Shown here: positions 18,422-26,698 of the stretch, one piece after another | Layout: every line of letters starts with the position of its first letter | Numbering within the stretch: the first letter of the stretch is position 1 | Assembly (NCBI GenBank): GCA_040219575.1 | Contig: JAVJSD010000101.1 | Coordinates: 62,001-126,000 of the forward strand | Length of the DNA stretch: 64,000 nt | Direction: 5' to 3' | Source: JAVJSD01 sp040219575 | GTDB taxonomy: Bacteria > Planctomycetota > Planctomycetia > Pirellulales > Pirellulaceae | Notes under the pieces: generated by a model | What the model was told of the DNA's origin: nothing | The model's database searches: none | The model's input: only the letters and a program-made list of their open reading frames with translations | Translations under genes and position numbers: made by a program

Positions 18422-18775
18422 ATGCACGAGGCCTCGTTGGTGAAATCGTTACTGAGGCAACTCGATCAACTGGCGCACGCCCATGGAGCTCGCCGGATTT
18501 GCGAAGTGAACGTCACCGTGGGAGAGTTTTCGGGTGTGGAACCCGATTTGCTTCTAGCAGCCTTCGAGCGGGAAACCGAAGAAACCTGGCTCCGCGGGGT
18601 CCGCTTGTCGCTGAAACGCGTCGCGCTCGAAGCGCGCTGTGAGCGATGCCGGCGGGCGTTTATGGTCGAGCGGTTCGACTTCCGTTGTCCCACATGTCGG
18701 GATGCGGGGGCCACGAAGGTGATTCGCGGCGAAGAGTTGATGTTGGAGAGCTTCACGGTGGAGGCGGAGGAATGA
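18422..18775 (+). CDS. hypA: Hydrogenase nickel incorporation protein HypA
   Basis: 117 residues, the usual HypA length. The N-terminal Met-His-Glu (MHE) provides the nickel site, and the zinc site is formed by Cys73-x2-Cys76 and Cys89-x2-Cys92. It passes nickel to the large-subunit precursor together with HypB. Its stop overlaps the start of the cyclic-nucleotide-binding gene as ATGA. Confidence 0.92.
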   Translation: MHEASLVKSLLRQLDQLAHAHGARRICEVNVTVGEFSGVEPDLLLAAFERETEETWLRGVRLSLKRVALEARCERCRRAFMVERFDFRCPTCRDAGATKVIRGEELMLESFTVEAEE

Positions 18776-19251
18776 GCGGCAACCTGGAAGTTTTGCGGCG
18801 TCTGCGGGTGCTCGAAGGCCTGGACGACGAACACCTCACCCTTCTGGCGGCCGTCGCCGAGGAGGTGAGCTACCCGGCGGGCGCGGTCATCTTTCGTGAG
18901 GGCGAACTCGCCCGCGACATTTATTTGATCGTCGACGGCAGCGTGTCGCTGGAGGTGTGCGGGGCGAGCGTCGGCTGCCGCCGCATCCTGACGGTCACCG
19001 AGGGCGAGTTGCTGGGATGGTCGCCGGTGCTCGAGCAGACGCGGCTCAGCGCCACCGCCCGCGCGCTGGAGCCGACCCGCGCCGTACGGCTGAGCGGCAA
19101 GCAGGTGCTGACCCTCTGCGAGCACGACGCCCGCTTCGGCTACGAGTTCATGCGCCGCGCCGCCCTGGCCCTGGCCAACCGACTCAACGCCACGCGGCTG
19201 CAGTTGCTCAACGTGTATGGCCACGCCATGCCGACGACGGATGAAAGATGA
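18772..19251 (+). CDS. Cyclic-nucleotide-binding domain protein in the hydrogenase operon
   Basis: 159 residues forming a single CRP-like cNMP-binding beta-barrel: LEGLDDEHLTLLAAVAEEVSYPAGAVIFREGE, then DIYLIVDGSVSLEV, then EGELLGWSPVLEQTRLSATARALEPTRAV. There is no DNA-binding helix-turn-helix after it, so it is not a transcription factor. Such stand-alone domains accompany many group 3b hydrogenases; a role in sensing or stabilising the complex is inferred. The start overlaps the hypA stop. The upstream frame to 18646 runs inside hypA and is discarded. Confidence 0.82.
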   Translation: MSGNLEVLRRLRVLEGLDDEHLTLLAAVAEEVSYPAGAVIFREGELARDIYLIVDGSVSLEVCGASVGCRRILTVTEGELLGWSPVLEQTRLSATARALEPTRAVRLSGKQVLTLCEHDARFGYEFMRRAALALANRLNATRLQLLNVYGHAMPTTDER

Positions 19252-19260
19252 AACGTACTG

Positions 19261-19328
19261 CGTAGCCGACGCTGCCAGCGTCGGCGGCCCGTTGCGCGGA
19301 GTGCGGACGCCGGCGGCGTTCGCCACAG
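19261..19328. repeat. Dispersed palindrome, family B, copy 2
   Basis: CGTAGCCGACGCTGCCAGCG followed by TCGGCGG, then CGGACGCCGGCGGCGTTCGCC. It shares its first 28 bases with copies at 11336 and 41405. It occupies the gap before hydB and could form two hairpins in the operon mRNA. Confidence 0.7.
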
Positions 19329-19359
19329 CAACAGAGACAACAAGAGACAAGGAATGAGA

Positions 19360-20526
19360 ATGCCCGCCCGAACTTTGCCGCTCGGTTGTTCGGTCGTGCT
19401 GGCCAAGGACGAATTGCAGACGTTGATCGATCGACTGCGCCAGCGCGGCTATCGCACGGTCGCGCCGCAGGTCGCCGACGGCGCGATCATTTACGACGAC
19501 TTGGACCGCATCGACCGATTGCCGCTGGGAATGCTGGATGAACAGGACGGCGGCCGCTACCGCCTGCGCCGCGACGCGAACGCCGGTTACTTTGATTACG
19601 TCGTCGGCCCCAATTCGCTGAAGAACTACGTCTTTCCACCTCGCGAACCGCTGCTGGAGGCGCAGCGAAAAGACGGCCAGTGGGAGATGCAAACCATCGA
19701 GCCGCCAGCGGAGCGGCTGGCGGTGATCGGTGTGCGCAGCTGCGATCTGCACGCGCTGGCCGTCCAGGATCGCGTGTTTCTGGAAGGGCCGTACGTCGAC
19801 CCGGCCTACAAGGCCCGCCGCGAGCGCCTGCTGTTGGTGGCGGTCAACTGCCGTCGCGCGGCGGCGACCTGCTTCTGCCACAGCATGAAGACCGGTCCCG
19901 CGGTGAAGTCCGGCTTCGACCTGGCGCTGACCGAGCTGGAAGACTCGTTCGTCGTGGAAGTCGGCAGCGAGCGGGGCGGCGAGATCCTGGCCGAATGCGA
20001 TTGGATTCCCGCCACTTCGCAACAGGCGCAGCAGGCCCAGGAGACGCCCCGGCGGCTCGCTCGGCAGATGGCCGAGCGAGCCACCGCCGCCGAGGAAGGG
20101 GCGAACCGGTCGTCCGCGCAGCGTTCGCTCGACACCAAAGACATCCGCGATCTGCTGTTGGGAAATCTCGAACACCCGCGCTGGCAGGAGGTCGCCGAGC
20201 GTTGTCTCGCGTGCGGCAACTGCACCTTGGTCTGTCCCACCTGTTTCTGCTCCGTGGTCGAGGAAGTCAGCGATCTGACCGGCGACCACGTCACCCGCGA
20301 GCGGAGTTGGGCCTCCTGCTTCACCGCCGATCACTCCTACATGAACAGCGGCGCCGTCCACAAGTCGACCGCCTCGCGGTACCGGCAGTGGCTGACGCAC
20401 AAGCTCGCCAGTTGGATCGACCAGTTCGACGTCTCCGGCTGCGTCGGATGCGGGCGGTGCATCACCTGGTGCCCGGTCGGCATCGACCTGACCGAGGAAG
20501 TCGCCGCCATCCGGGAGGAGGCCTGA
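19360..20526 (+). CDS. hydB: Group 3b hydrogenase iron-sulfur subunit beta (HydB)
   Basis: 388 residues. It carries electrons between the FAD subunit and the small subunit in the cytoplasmic NAD(P)-linked hydrogenase. The N-terminal part is the HydB/AsrA domain (VRSCDLHALAVQDRVF). Two 4Fe-4S ferredoxin motifs lie at C282-x2-C285-x2-C288-x3-C292 (CLACGNCTLVCP) and from C361 (CVGCGRCITWCPVGID), with one more cysteine pair at CFC. AAGGA lies six bases before ATG 19360; ATG 19354 is directly on it and is less likely. It ends four bases before hydG. Confidence 0.88.
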   Translation: MPARTLPLGCSVVLAKDELQTLIDRLRQRGYRTVAPQVADGAIIYDDLDRIDRLPLGMLDEQDGGRYRLRRDANAGYFDYVVGPNSLKNYVFPPREPLLEAQRKDGQWEMQTIEPPAERLAVIGVRSCDLHALAVQDRVFLEGPYVDPAYKARRERLLLVAVNCRRAAATCFCHSMKTGPAVKSGFDLALTELEDSFVVEVGSERGGEILAECDWIPATSQQAQQAQETPRRLARQMAERATAAEEGANRSSAQRSLDTKDIRDLLLGNLEHPRWQEVAERCLACGNCTLVCPTCFCSVVEEVSDLTGDHVTRERSWASCFTADHSYMNSGAVHKSTASRYRQWLTHKLASWIDQFDVSGCVGCGRCITWCPVGIDLTEEVAAIREEA

Positions 20527-20530
20527 CCGC

Positions 20531-21403
20531 ATGACCGCGTCGCAATCCTCCACGTCCCACGGCCCTGCAAGGTCGACCAGTCCCTGGATGCCGCACCTGG
20601 CGCGGATCGCCTCGGTCAAGCACGAGGCGCCCGGCATCGCCACGTATCGCCTCGAGTTGGAAGACGCCGCGCTGCGGTCGACGTTTCAGTTTCTGCCGGG
20701 GCAATTCAATATGCTGTACCTGCCGGGCTTCGGCGAGTCGGCGATTTCGATCAGCACCGATCCGCAACTTCGCGGCGCGCTCGGGCATACGATCCGCGTG
20801 GCGGGAAACGTCACCCAGGCGCTGGCCCGCATGAAGCCGGGAGCGCAGCTTGGACTGCGTGGGCCGTTCGGATCGTCGTGGCCGGTGGAGGCGTGTCGAG
20901 GATGCGACCTGATCATCGCCTGCGGCGGCGTCGGCCTGGCGCCGCTGCGGCCTGTCATCTACCACGTCCTTCGCCACCGGGGCGATTTCGGCCGCGTTCA
21001 CCTGTTGTACGGAGCCCGCACGCCGGGCGACCTGTTGTTCACCGACGAGTACGACGCCTGGCGCGGCGGCGGCATTGAGGTGAACGTGACCGTTGATCTG
21101 GGCGACGAGAATTGGCAAGGCCAGATCGGCGTCGTTCCCGTGCTGTTCCAGCGCCTGCGGCTCAACGCCCCGAACACACGGATGATGACTTGCGGTCCGG
21201 AGATCATGATGCGGTTTGTGGTGCACGAGGCCCTTACCCGCAAGATGCGGCACGAGCACATTTACCTGTCGATGGAGCGAAACATGAATTGCGCCCTCGG
21301 CTTCTGCGGCCACTGCCAGTTGGGGCCGGCGTTCGTCTGCAAGGACGGCCCGGTCTTCACCTACCAGCAGATGGAGCCTTACCTGAATGTGGAGAACTTC
21401 TGA
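20531..21403 (+). CDS. hydG: Group 3b hydrogenase NAD(P)/FAD subunit gamma (HydG)
   Basis: 290 residues of the ferredoxin-NADP reductase/AsrB family. It moves electrons between NAD(P)H and the hydrogenase iron-sulfur chain. FAD binding is indicated by FLPGQFNMLYLPG and AISISTDP, and the nucleotide site by IIACGGVGLAPLRPV and MMTCGPEIMM. The C-terminal 2Fe-2S ligands are Cys254, Cys259, Cys262 and Cys270 (CALGFCGHCQLGPAFVC). Its TGA overlaps the ATG of hydD (TGATG), so the subunits are translationally coupled. Confidence 0.9.
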   Translation: MTASQSSTSHGPARSTSPWMPHLARIASVKHEAPGIATYRLELEDAALRSTFQFLPGQFNMLYLPGFGESAISISTDPQLRGALGHTIRVAGNVTQALARMKPGAQLGLRGPFGSSWPVEACRGCDLIIACGGVGLAPLRPVIYHVLRHRGDFGRVHLLYGARTPGDLLFTDEYDAWRGGGIEVNVTVDLGDENWQGQIGVVPVLFQRLRLNAPNTRMMTCGPEIMMRFVVHEALTRKMRHEHIYLSMERNMNCALGFCGHCQLGPAFVCKDGPVFTYQQMEPYLNVENF

Positions 21404-22185
21404 TGGCCGCCAAACCCAAACTCGCCGTGTTCAAGTTCGCCTCCTGCGACGGCTGCCAGCTTTCGCTGTTGGATGCCGAAGACCATTTGCTGGCGGTGGC
21501 GGGTGCGATCGAGATCGCCTACTTCCTGGAGGCCCGCACGCAAGAGATCGCCGGACCCTATGACGTGGGGCTGGTCGAGGGTTCGGTCACCACCGAACAC
21601 GACCGGCAGCGGATTCACGACATCCGCGAGCAATGCAAGTTCCTCGTCACGATCGGCGCCTGCGCCACGTCGGGCGGCATCCAGGCGCTGCGGAATTGGG
21701 CCGACGTCGACGACTTCATCAACAACGTCTACGCGCATCCTGAGTACATCCAAACGCTCTCGACCAGCACGCCGATCGCCGAGCATGTAGCCGTCGACTT
21801 CGAGCTGCGCGGTTGCCCGATCAATAAAATGCAGCTGGTGGAGCTGTTGTCGTCGCTGCTTCGCGGCCGTCGCCCGAAGCTGCCCAACTACAGCGTCTGC
21901 ATCGAGTGCAAACGGCGCGGCACGGTGTGCGTCGCCGTGGCGCAAGGGATCGCCTGCCTCGGTCCGGTGACGCAGGCCGGTTGCGGCGCGATTTGCCCTT
22001 CTTATAACCGTGAGTGTTTTGGTTGCTACGGTCCGCAGGAGCAGCCGAACGTCGTCGGCCTGTGCGAACACTACGCGCAACAGGGCGCCGACCGCGACCA
22101 CCTGGTGCGGTTGGTTCGCAACTTCAATGGTTACGCGCCCCAGTTCCGCGAAGCCAGCGACGCCCTCGAAGCCAACAGACCGTAG
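21403..22185 (+). CDS. hydD: Group 3b hydrogenase small subunit delta (HydD)
   Basis: 260 residues. The [NiFe] small subunit holds the proximal and other 4Fe-4S clusters. Ligand segments are SCDGC (Cys15, Cys18), GACATSGG, RGCPINK and later CIECKRRGTVC with AICPSY and ECFGCYG. There is no Tat signal, so the enzyme is cytoplasmic, as in group 3. A long upstream extension of the frame (to 21112) lies within hydG. Its TAG stop is embedded in the left arm of the palindrome at 22181. Confidence 0.9.
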   Translation: MAAKPKLAVFKFASCDGCQLSLLDAEDHLLAVAGAIEIAYFLEARTQEIAGPYDVGLVEGSVTTEHDRQRIHDIREQCKFLVTIGACATSGGIQALRNWADVDDFINNVYAHPEYIQTLSTSTPIAEHVAVDFELRGCPINKMQLVELLSSLLRGRRPKLPNYSVCIECKRRGTVCVAVAQGIACLGPVTQAGCGAICPSYNRECFGCYGPQEQPNVVGLCEHYAQQGADRDHLVRLVRNFNGYAPQFREASDALEANRP

Positions 22186-22210
22186 GGCAGGCATCCTGCC
22201 TGCCCTACGG
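22181..22210. repeat. Perfect palindrome at the hydD stop codon
   Basis: CCGTAGGGCAGGCA and, inverted, TGCCTGCCCTACGG around a TCC-type centre. The hydD stop codon TAG (22183-22185) lies in the left arm. It could form a 13 to 14-pair hairpin between the small- and large-subunit genes and affect their relative expression. Confidence 0.75.
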
Positions 22211-22219
22211 AGATTCAAG

Positions 22220-22324
22220 TCGTTTGACGGCGAGCCGCAGGCGACTGCGTACGCACGACGCTCCATTCGCCGGAAACGTCGCACTACCGACCCGCCGACG
22301 CCTCTGCGGCTTGCCGTTAAACGA
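22220..22324. repeat. Dispersed palindrome, family D, copy 1
   Basis: About 105 bases. The ends are inverted: CGTTTGACGGCGAGCCGCAG and CTGCGGCTTGCCGTTAAACG. The interior (GGAAACGTCGCACTACCG) is also shared with the copy at 50250-50354, in the same orientation and with the same length. It behaves like a miniature mobile or REP-type element. It sits between hydD and hydA. Confidence 0.8.
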
Positions 22325-22358
22325 TGTGATTGCAATCTAAGCTCCAAGGTTCATCCTC

Positions 22359-23654
22359 ATGCCGGCCAATCGAACGTTTCAGGTCAAGGCGCTCTCCCGG
22401 GTCGAGGGAGAGGGCGCGCTGTATGTCAAGCTCGACGGCGACCGCGTGGAGCGGGTCGAACTGCAGATCTACGAGCCGCCGCGGTTCTTCGAGGGCTTCC
22501 TGCGCGGTCGCGAGGTGCGCGAAGTTCCCGACATCACGGCCCGCATCTGCGGCATTTGCCCGGTCGCCTATCAGATGAGCTCCTGCCACGCGTTGGAGAA
22601 GGCGCTAGGCGTCGAGGTGACGCCGGAAATCCACGCCCTGCGGCGGTTGCTGTACTGCGGCGAGTGGATCGAAAGCCACGCCCTGCATGTCTACCTGCTG
22701 CACGCGCCGGACTTTCTCGGCTACGAGAGCGGCATCAGTCTGGCCGCTGACCATCGGGAAGTGGTCGAGCGCGGCCTGCGGATGAAGAAGATCGGCAACG
22801 ACCTGTTGGAAGTGCTCGGCGGCCGGGCGATCCATCCCATTAACGTCGCCGTCGGCGGTTTCTATCGCGCCCCGCGCGCCAGTGAATTGAAGAAATTGCT
22901 GCCGGATCTCGAGTGGGGCGTGCAGGCCTCGATCGACACGTTGAAGCTCGTCGCCGGATTCGACTTTCCCGAACTGGACGTCGATTACGAATTCGTCTCG
23001 CTCAAACACGACGACGAGTACCCGATGAACCTCGGCCGCATCGCGAGTTCCGGCGGTCTCGACATTCCGATCGACGACTACGAGCAGCACTTCCAGGAAC
23101 GGCATATGCCGCAGAGCACCGCGCTGCATAGCGTGCTGTTGCCGGAGGAAAAGAATTACCTGGTCGGTCCGTTGGCCCGGGTGAACCTCTGCTTCGATCA
23201 ACTTCCGCCGATCGCCCGTCGAGAAGCCGAGCGGTGCGGCGTCGCCTGGCCCTGCCGAAACAACTTTCAGAGCATCGTCGCCCGGGCCGTCGAACTGATC
23301 TGCGCCTACGAGGAGGCGATTCGTCTCGTTCGCGACTACAACGCGCCGCCGGCCGAGAGCCGCGTGGCTTTTGAGCCGAGAGCGGGCGAGGGCTGTCACG
23401 CCACCGAGGCGCCGCGAGGGCTGTTGTATCATCGCTATCGCATCGGCGACGATGGACTGATCGCCGAAGCCCGCATCGTGCCCCCCACGTCGCAGAACCA
23501 AGGCCAAATCGAGGACGACCTTCGCCGTTTCGTGCCGACCGTCGTGCAACTCGACGACCTGGCCGCCACCCGGAAGTGCGAGCACCTGATTCGCAACTAC
23601 GACCCCTGCATCAGCTGCGCGACGCACTTCCTCACCCTGACCATTGATCGCTAA
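22359..23654 (+). CDS. hydA: Group 3b [NiFe] hydrogenase large subunit alpha (HydA)
   Basis: 431 residues, catalytic subunit. The nickel-iron site is formed by the L1 motif RICGICP (Cys64, Cys67) and the L2 motif DPCISCATH (Cys417, Cys420, His423). The tail after His423 (FLTLTIDR) is the peptide removed by the maturation protease. Other family features include SRVEGEG at 13-19 and IESHALHVYLL. It has no signal peptide. It reversibly oxidises H2 with NAD(P). Two palindromes separate it from hydD. Confidence 0.93.
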   Translation: MPANRTFQVKALSRVEGEGALYVKLDGDRVERVELQIYEPPRFFEGFLRGREVREVPDITARICGICPVAYQMSSCHALEKALGVEVTPEIHALRRLLYCGEWIESHALHVYLLHAPDFLGYESGISLAADHREVVERGLRMKKIGNDLLEVLGGRAIHPINVAVGGFYRAPRASELKKLLPDLEWGVQASIDTLKLVAGFDFPELDVDYEFVSLKHDDEYPMNLGRIASSGGLDIPIDDYEQHFQERHMPQSTALHSVLLPEEKNYLVGPLARVNLCFDQLPPIARREAERCGVAWPCRNNFQSIVARAVELICAYEEAIRLVRDYNAPPAESRVAFEPRAGEGCHATEAPRGLLYHRYRIGDDGLIAEARIVPPTSQNQGQIEDDLRRFVPTVVQLDDLAATRKCEHLIRNYDPCISCATHFLTLTIDR

Positions 23655-23658
23655 CCCC

Positions 23659-23686
23659 GTACGACGGACGCCGACATCCGTCGTAC
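23659..23686. repeat. Short palindrome between hydA and hypB
   Basis: GTACGACGGA and TCCGTCGTAC as perfect inverted arms with the CGCCGACA loop. It lies just after the hydA stop and may mark an attenuation point or a processed mRNA end. Confidence 0.7.
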
Positions 23687-23708
23687 TTTACCCCAAGAGT
23701 TCTAGGCC

Positions 23709-24404
23709 ATGGTGATGAAATCCATCAGCGTGAAAGAAGACCTCCGCGCCCAGCGTCGAGCCGCGGCCGAGGCGTTTCGCCGCCGGATGACCGAGCAAGG
23801 CACGTTCATCGTGCGACTGTTGTCGTCGCCCGGGTCCGGCAAGACGTTGCTGCTGGAGAAGACCGCACAGCGCCTGGGCGAGAACCACACCGTCGGCGTG
23901 CTGGTGGGCGACGTGGAGACGACGCGCGACGCCGACCGCTTGGCGCCGTTCGCTCCCAGCGTGCAGATCACCACCGGGGGCGCTTGCCATCTGGAGTTGC
24001 CGTTGGTGGAGAAGAAACTGCCCGAGCTTGGCGAGCGCGCCTTCGACTTCCTGTTCATCGAGGATGTGGGCAATCTCATTTGCCCCGCGTCGCATGAACT
24101 CGGCGAGCATGTGCGCGTGATCCTGCTGAGCACGACCGAAGGAGACGACAAGCCCGGCAAGTATCCCAAGGCGTTTCGCACCAGCCAGGCCGCGGTGATC
24201 AGCAAGACCGACCTGTTGCCCTACGTGCCGTTCTCCGTTGAGCGGGCGATGGACGACGCGCGGCGCGTGCAGGGCGCGATGCGGTTCTTTCCGCTCTCGG
24301 CGCATACCGGCGAGGGGTTGGAGGCATGGATCGATTTCCTGGTGTCGTCGCGGGAAGCGGTCATGCGCCAGGCATTCGATGAATCTCAACAATCGGCGCG
24401 GTGA
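23709..24404 (+). CDS. hypB: Hydrogenase nickel GTPase HypB
   Basis: 231 residues. It is a G3E GTPase that helps HypA insert nickel. The Walker A is SSPGSGKT (39-46), followed by VGVLVGDVETTRDADRL and FIEDVGNLICPA, the metal-binding and switch regions, and SKTDLLPYVPF for guanine specificity. The N-terminal histidine-rich stretch and CxxCGC site present in some HypB proteins are absent. ATGs at 23709 and 23715 are both possible. Its TGA overlaps the hypF ATG. Confidence 0.92.
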   Translation: MVMKSISVKEDLRAQRRAAAEAFRRRMTEQGTFIVRLLSSPGSGKTLLLEKTAQRLGENHTVGVLVGDVETTRDADRLAPFAPSVQITTGGACHLELPLVEKKLPELGERAFDFLFIEDVGNLICPASHELGEHVRVILLSTTEGDDKPGKYPKAFRTSQAAVISKTDLLPYVPFSVERAMDDARRVQGAMRFFPLSAHTGEGLEAWIDFLVSSREAVMRQAFDESQQSAR

Positions 24405-26698
24405 TGTTCCTGACCACAACCAACGCTGCGAACCCGACGGCGCTCGTCGCTCGTCGCGTGTTGCTGCGCGGATTTGTGCAGGGCCGCGGCGTGCGCCCCG
24501 CGGTGTTCCGCCTGGCGCGGGAACTCGGGGTGGGTGGTTTCGTTGCGAATTCGTCCAGCGGCGTGGAGATTCACGTCGAGGGGGAACCGTCGCAAGTGAC
24601 GCAGTTCCTCGACCGTCTGCCCGCAGTAGCGCATTGCGACGCCGGCCTCGAGGTGATTGTCGACGAAAAGGTGCAACCTTCCGGCGCGCTCGATTTTCAT
24701 ATCCGCCGGGAATCGGCGGCCGGTCCGCTCGCCGCGTCCGTGCCGCGCGACCTCGCCGTTTGCGACGACTGCCGGCGCGAGGTGTTCGACGTCGACAATC
24801 GACGACGGGGCTACGCCTTCACGAGTTGCACGCAATGCGGGCCGCGCTATTCGATCATCGAGCGGATGCCGTACGAGCGGTCCGACACGACGATGGAGCG
24901 TTTCGGCTTCTGTGCATCCTGCCAGCAGGAGTACACGTCGGCCGATGCGCGGCGTTTCCACGCGCAGACAAACGCCTGCGGCCAGTGCGGCCCGCAGGTT
25001 TGGGCGAGCGACGCGCAGGGCCGAAACTGCGGCGCCGGTGACGCGGCGCTCACTTTCGTTGTAGACGCCCTCCGCGCCGGACGAATCGTCGCCGTCAAGG
25101 GCCTTGGCGGCTACCAGCTTCTGGTCGATGCGTGTGACGAGGCGGCGGTCCAACGGTTGAGGCGTCGCAAACAGCGCGCGGCGAAACCGCTGGCGGTGAT
25201 GGTGACGTCGGTCGATGCGGCGCGGCGTGTGGCGCACCTTGATCAGGCCGAAGTCAATGCGATCATGGGCGCGGCCAATCCTATTGTCGTGTTGCGGGCG
25301 AAAGCCGCGAATCGGCTGGCCTCGAGTATTCATCCTGGCCTCGATTGGGTAGGCGTGATGCTGCCTACGACGCCGCTGCATGCGCTAATCGCCGAGCGAC
25401 TGGGCCGACCGCTCGTTTGCACCAGCGGCAACCGTGATGGTGAACCACTCGCCTGTGATGAACGGGCGGCCGAGGCGGCTTTGTCCGATGTTTGTGATGT
25501 GTGGCTGCATCACGACCGACCGATCGCGCGGCCGATCGACGACAGCGTGATTCGCGTGATCGCGGGACGGCCCGTTTCGCTGCGTCTTGCCCGAGGGCTC
25601 GCGCCGCTGCCGCTAGCCCTGCCGACCGAACCCGCCATTTTGGCGCTCGGCGGACACATGAAGTCCGCGGCCGCGTGGAGCAATAGTCGGCAGGCGGTTC
25701 TCGGGCCGCACGTGGGCGATCTCGACACGCTTGCCGCCCGCGAGCGATGGTTGGAGCAACTCGCCGCCTGGCGGGAACTCTATCGCTTCCAAGCGACAAC
25801 GCTGGTGCACGATTTGCATCCCGACTACTTCACGACGACCTGGGCCGCGTCGCAATCGCAGTCGACGCTCGCGGTGCAGCACCACCACGGGCACATCGTG
25901 GCGGGCATGCTCCAGCAGGGTTGGCTCGATCGCCAAGTGCTGGGCGTCGCCTGGGATGGAACCGGTTTCGGCCCCGATGGCACGATCTGGGGGGGCGAGT
26001 TCCTGATCGCCTCCGCCCGCGGCTATCATCGTGCGGCCAGTTTGCGGCCGTTCCGCCTTCCCGGCGGCGAGGCGGCGGTGCGCCAGCCTTGGCGCGTCGC
26101 GGCCGGTCTGGTGGCTCAATCGTCGCCCAGCGGCGAACTACAGCGTGAATTCCCCGTGTATGACGTGCAAGCGCTGTTAAACGTCTCGCGGGTGGATGCG
26201 GTCTCTCCCGTCACTAGCAGCGCCGGCCGACTGTTCGACGCCGCGGCGCATCTCATCTTGGGAATCGAACGTGTCGACTTCGAAGGGCAGGCGGCGATGA
26301 TGCTCGAATCGGCGGCGGATCGAACCGCGCCGCACGCCTACCGGTTCTCCGTGAACGACGGGGGAACTGAAAAAGTAGCATGTCCCCTTTTAGATTGGCG
26401 GCCGCTTGTGGCGGGGGTGTGTGGAGATCGACGTGCTGGCGTCGCGCCCGGCGTGATGGCGATGAAGTTTCACCGGGCGCTGGCGCGGGGGATCGCCGCG
26501 GTTTGTCGGCGGCACTCCCATTTACCGGTCGTACTCGGCGGCGGCGTGTTTCAGAATCGATTGCTGACCGAACTGGTCGTGGAACAACTCGCCGACCACC
26601 CCCAACCGCTCGGCTTGCCGGGCGTGATTCCACCGGGCGACGGCGGACTCGCCGCGGGACAACTCGCCGTCGCCTTGATGAATTGGGAGAACGCCTGA
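24404..26698 (+). CDS. hypF: Carbamoyltransferase HypF
   Basis: 764 residues. It makes the CN ligands' precursor by loading carbamoyl groups onto HypE. Domain order: an acylphosphatase domain (FVQGRGVRPAVFRLARELG), two zinc fingers with four CxxC pairs (CDDC, CTQC, CASC, CGQC), a YrdC-like domain (KGLGGYQLLVDACDE), and a Kae1-like domain with HHHGH, WDGTGFGPDGTIWGGEF and LGGGVFQNRLL. The start overlaps the hypB stop (TGATG); the GTG at 24401 is ignored. Near residue 652 the frame reads through an intergenic-type repeat (26359-26390) without disruption. Confidence 0.92.
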   Translation: MFLTTTNAANPTALVARRVLLRGFVQGRGVRPAVFRLARELGVGGFVANSSSGVEIHVEGEPSQVTQFLDRLPAVAHCDAGLEVIVDEKVQPSGALDFHIRRESAAGPLAASVPRDLAVCDDCRREVFDVDNRRRGYAFTSCTQCGPRYSIIERMPYERSDTTMERFGFCASCQQEYTSADARRFHAQTNACGQCGPQVWASDAQGRNCGAGDAALTFVVDALRAGRIVAVKGLGGYQLLVDACDEAAVQRLRRRKQRAAKPLAVMVTSVDAARRVAHLDQAEVNAIMGAANPIVVLRAKAANRLASSIHPGLDWVGVMLPTTPLHALIAERLGRPLVCTSGNRDGEPLACDERAAEAALSDVCDVWLHHDRPIARPIDDSVIRVIAGRPVSLRLARGLAPLPLALPTEPAILALGGHMKSAAAWSNSRQAVLGPHVGDLDTLAARERWLEQLAAWRELYRFQATTLVHDLHPDYFTTTWAASQSQSTLAVQHHHGHIVAGMLQQGWLDRQVLGVAWDGTGFGPDGTIWGGEFLIASARGYHRAASLRPFRLPGGEAAVRQPWRVAAGLVAQSSPSGELQREFPVYDVQALLNVSRVDAVSPVTSSAGRLFDAAAHLILGIERVDFEGQAAMMLESAADRTAPHAYRFSVNDGGTEKVACPLLDWRPLVAGVCGDRRAGVAPGVMAMKFHRALARGIAAVCRRHSHLPVVLGGGVFQNRLLTELVVEQLADHPQPLGLPGVIPPGDGGLAAGQLAVALMNWENA
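26359..26390. repeat. Intergenic-type palindrome inside hypF
   Basis: GGGGGAACTG, AAAAAGTAGCATG and TCCCCTTTT form a GGGGA/TCCCC hairpin in an A/T-rich context unlike the rest of the gene. The sequence style is that of the intergenic repeats of this phylum. It is translated in frame as DGGTEKVACPLLDW. Confidence 0.45.

Noticed and set aside
18466..20643. Minus-strand ORF of 725 codons over hypA to hydB
   Set aside because: It spans four well-supported plus-strand genes; a GC-driven artefact.
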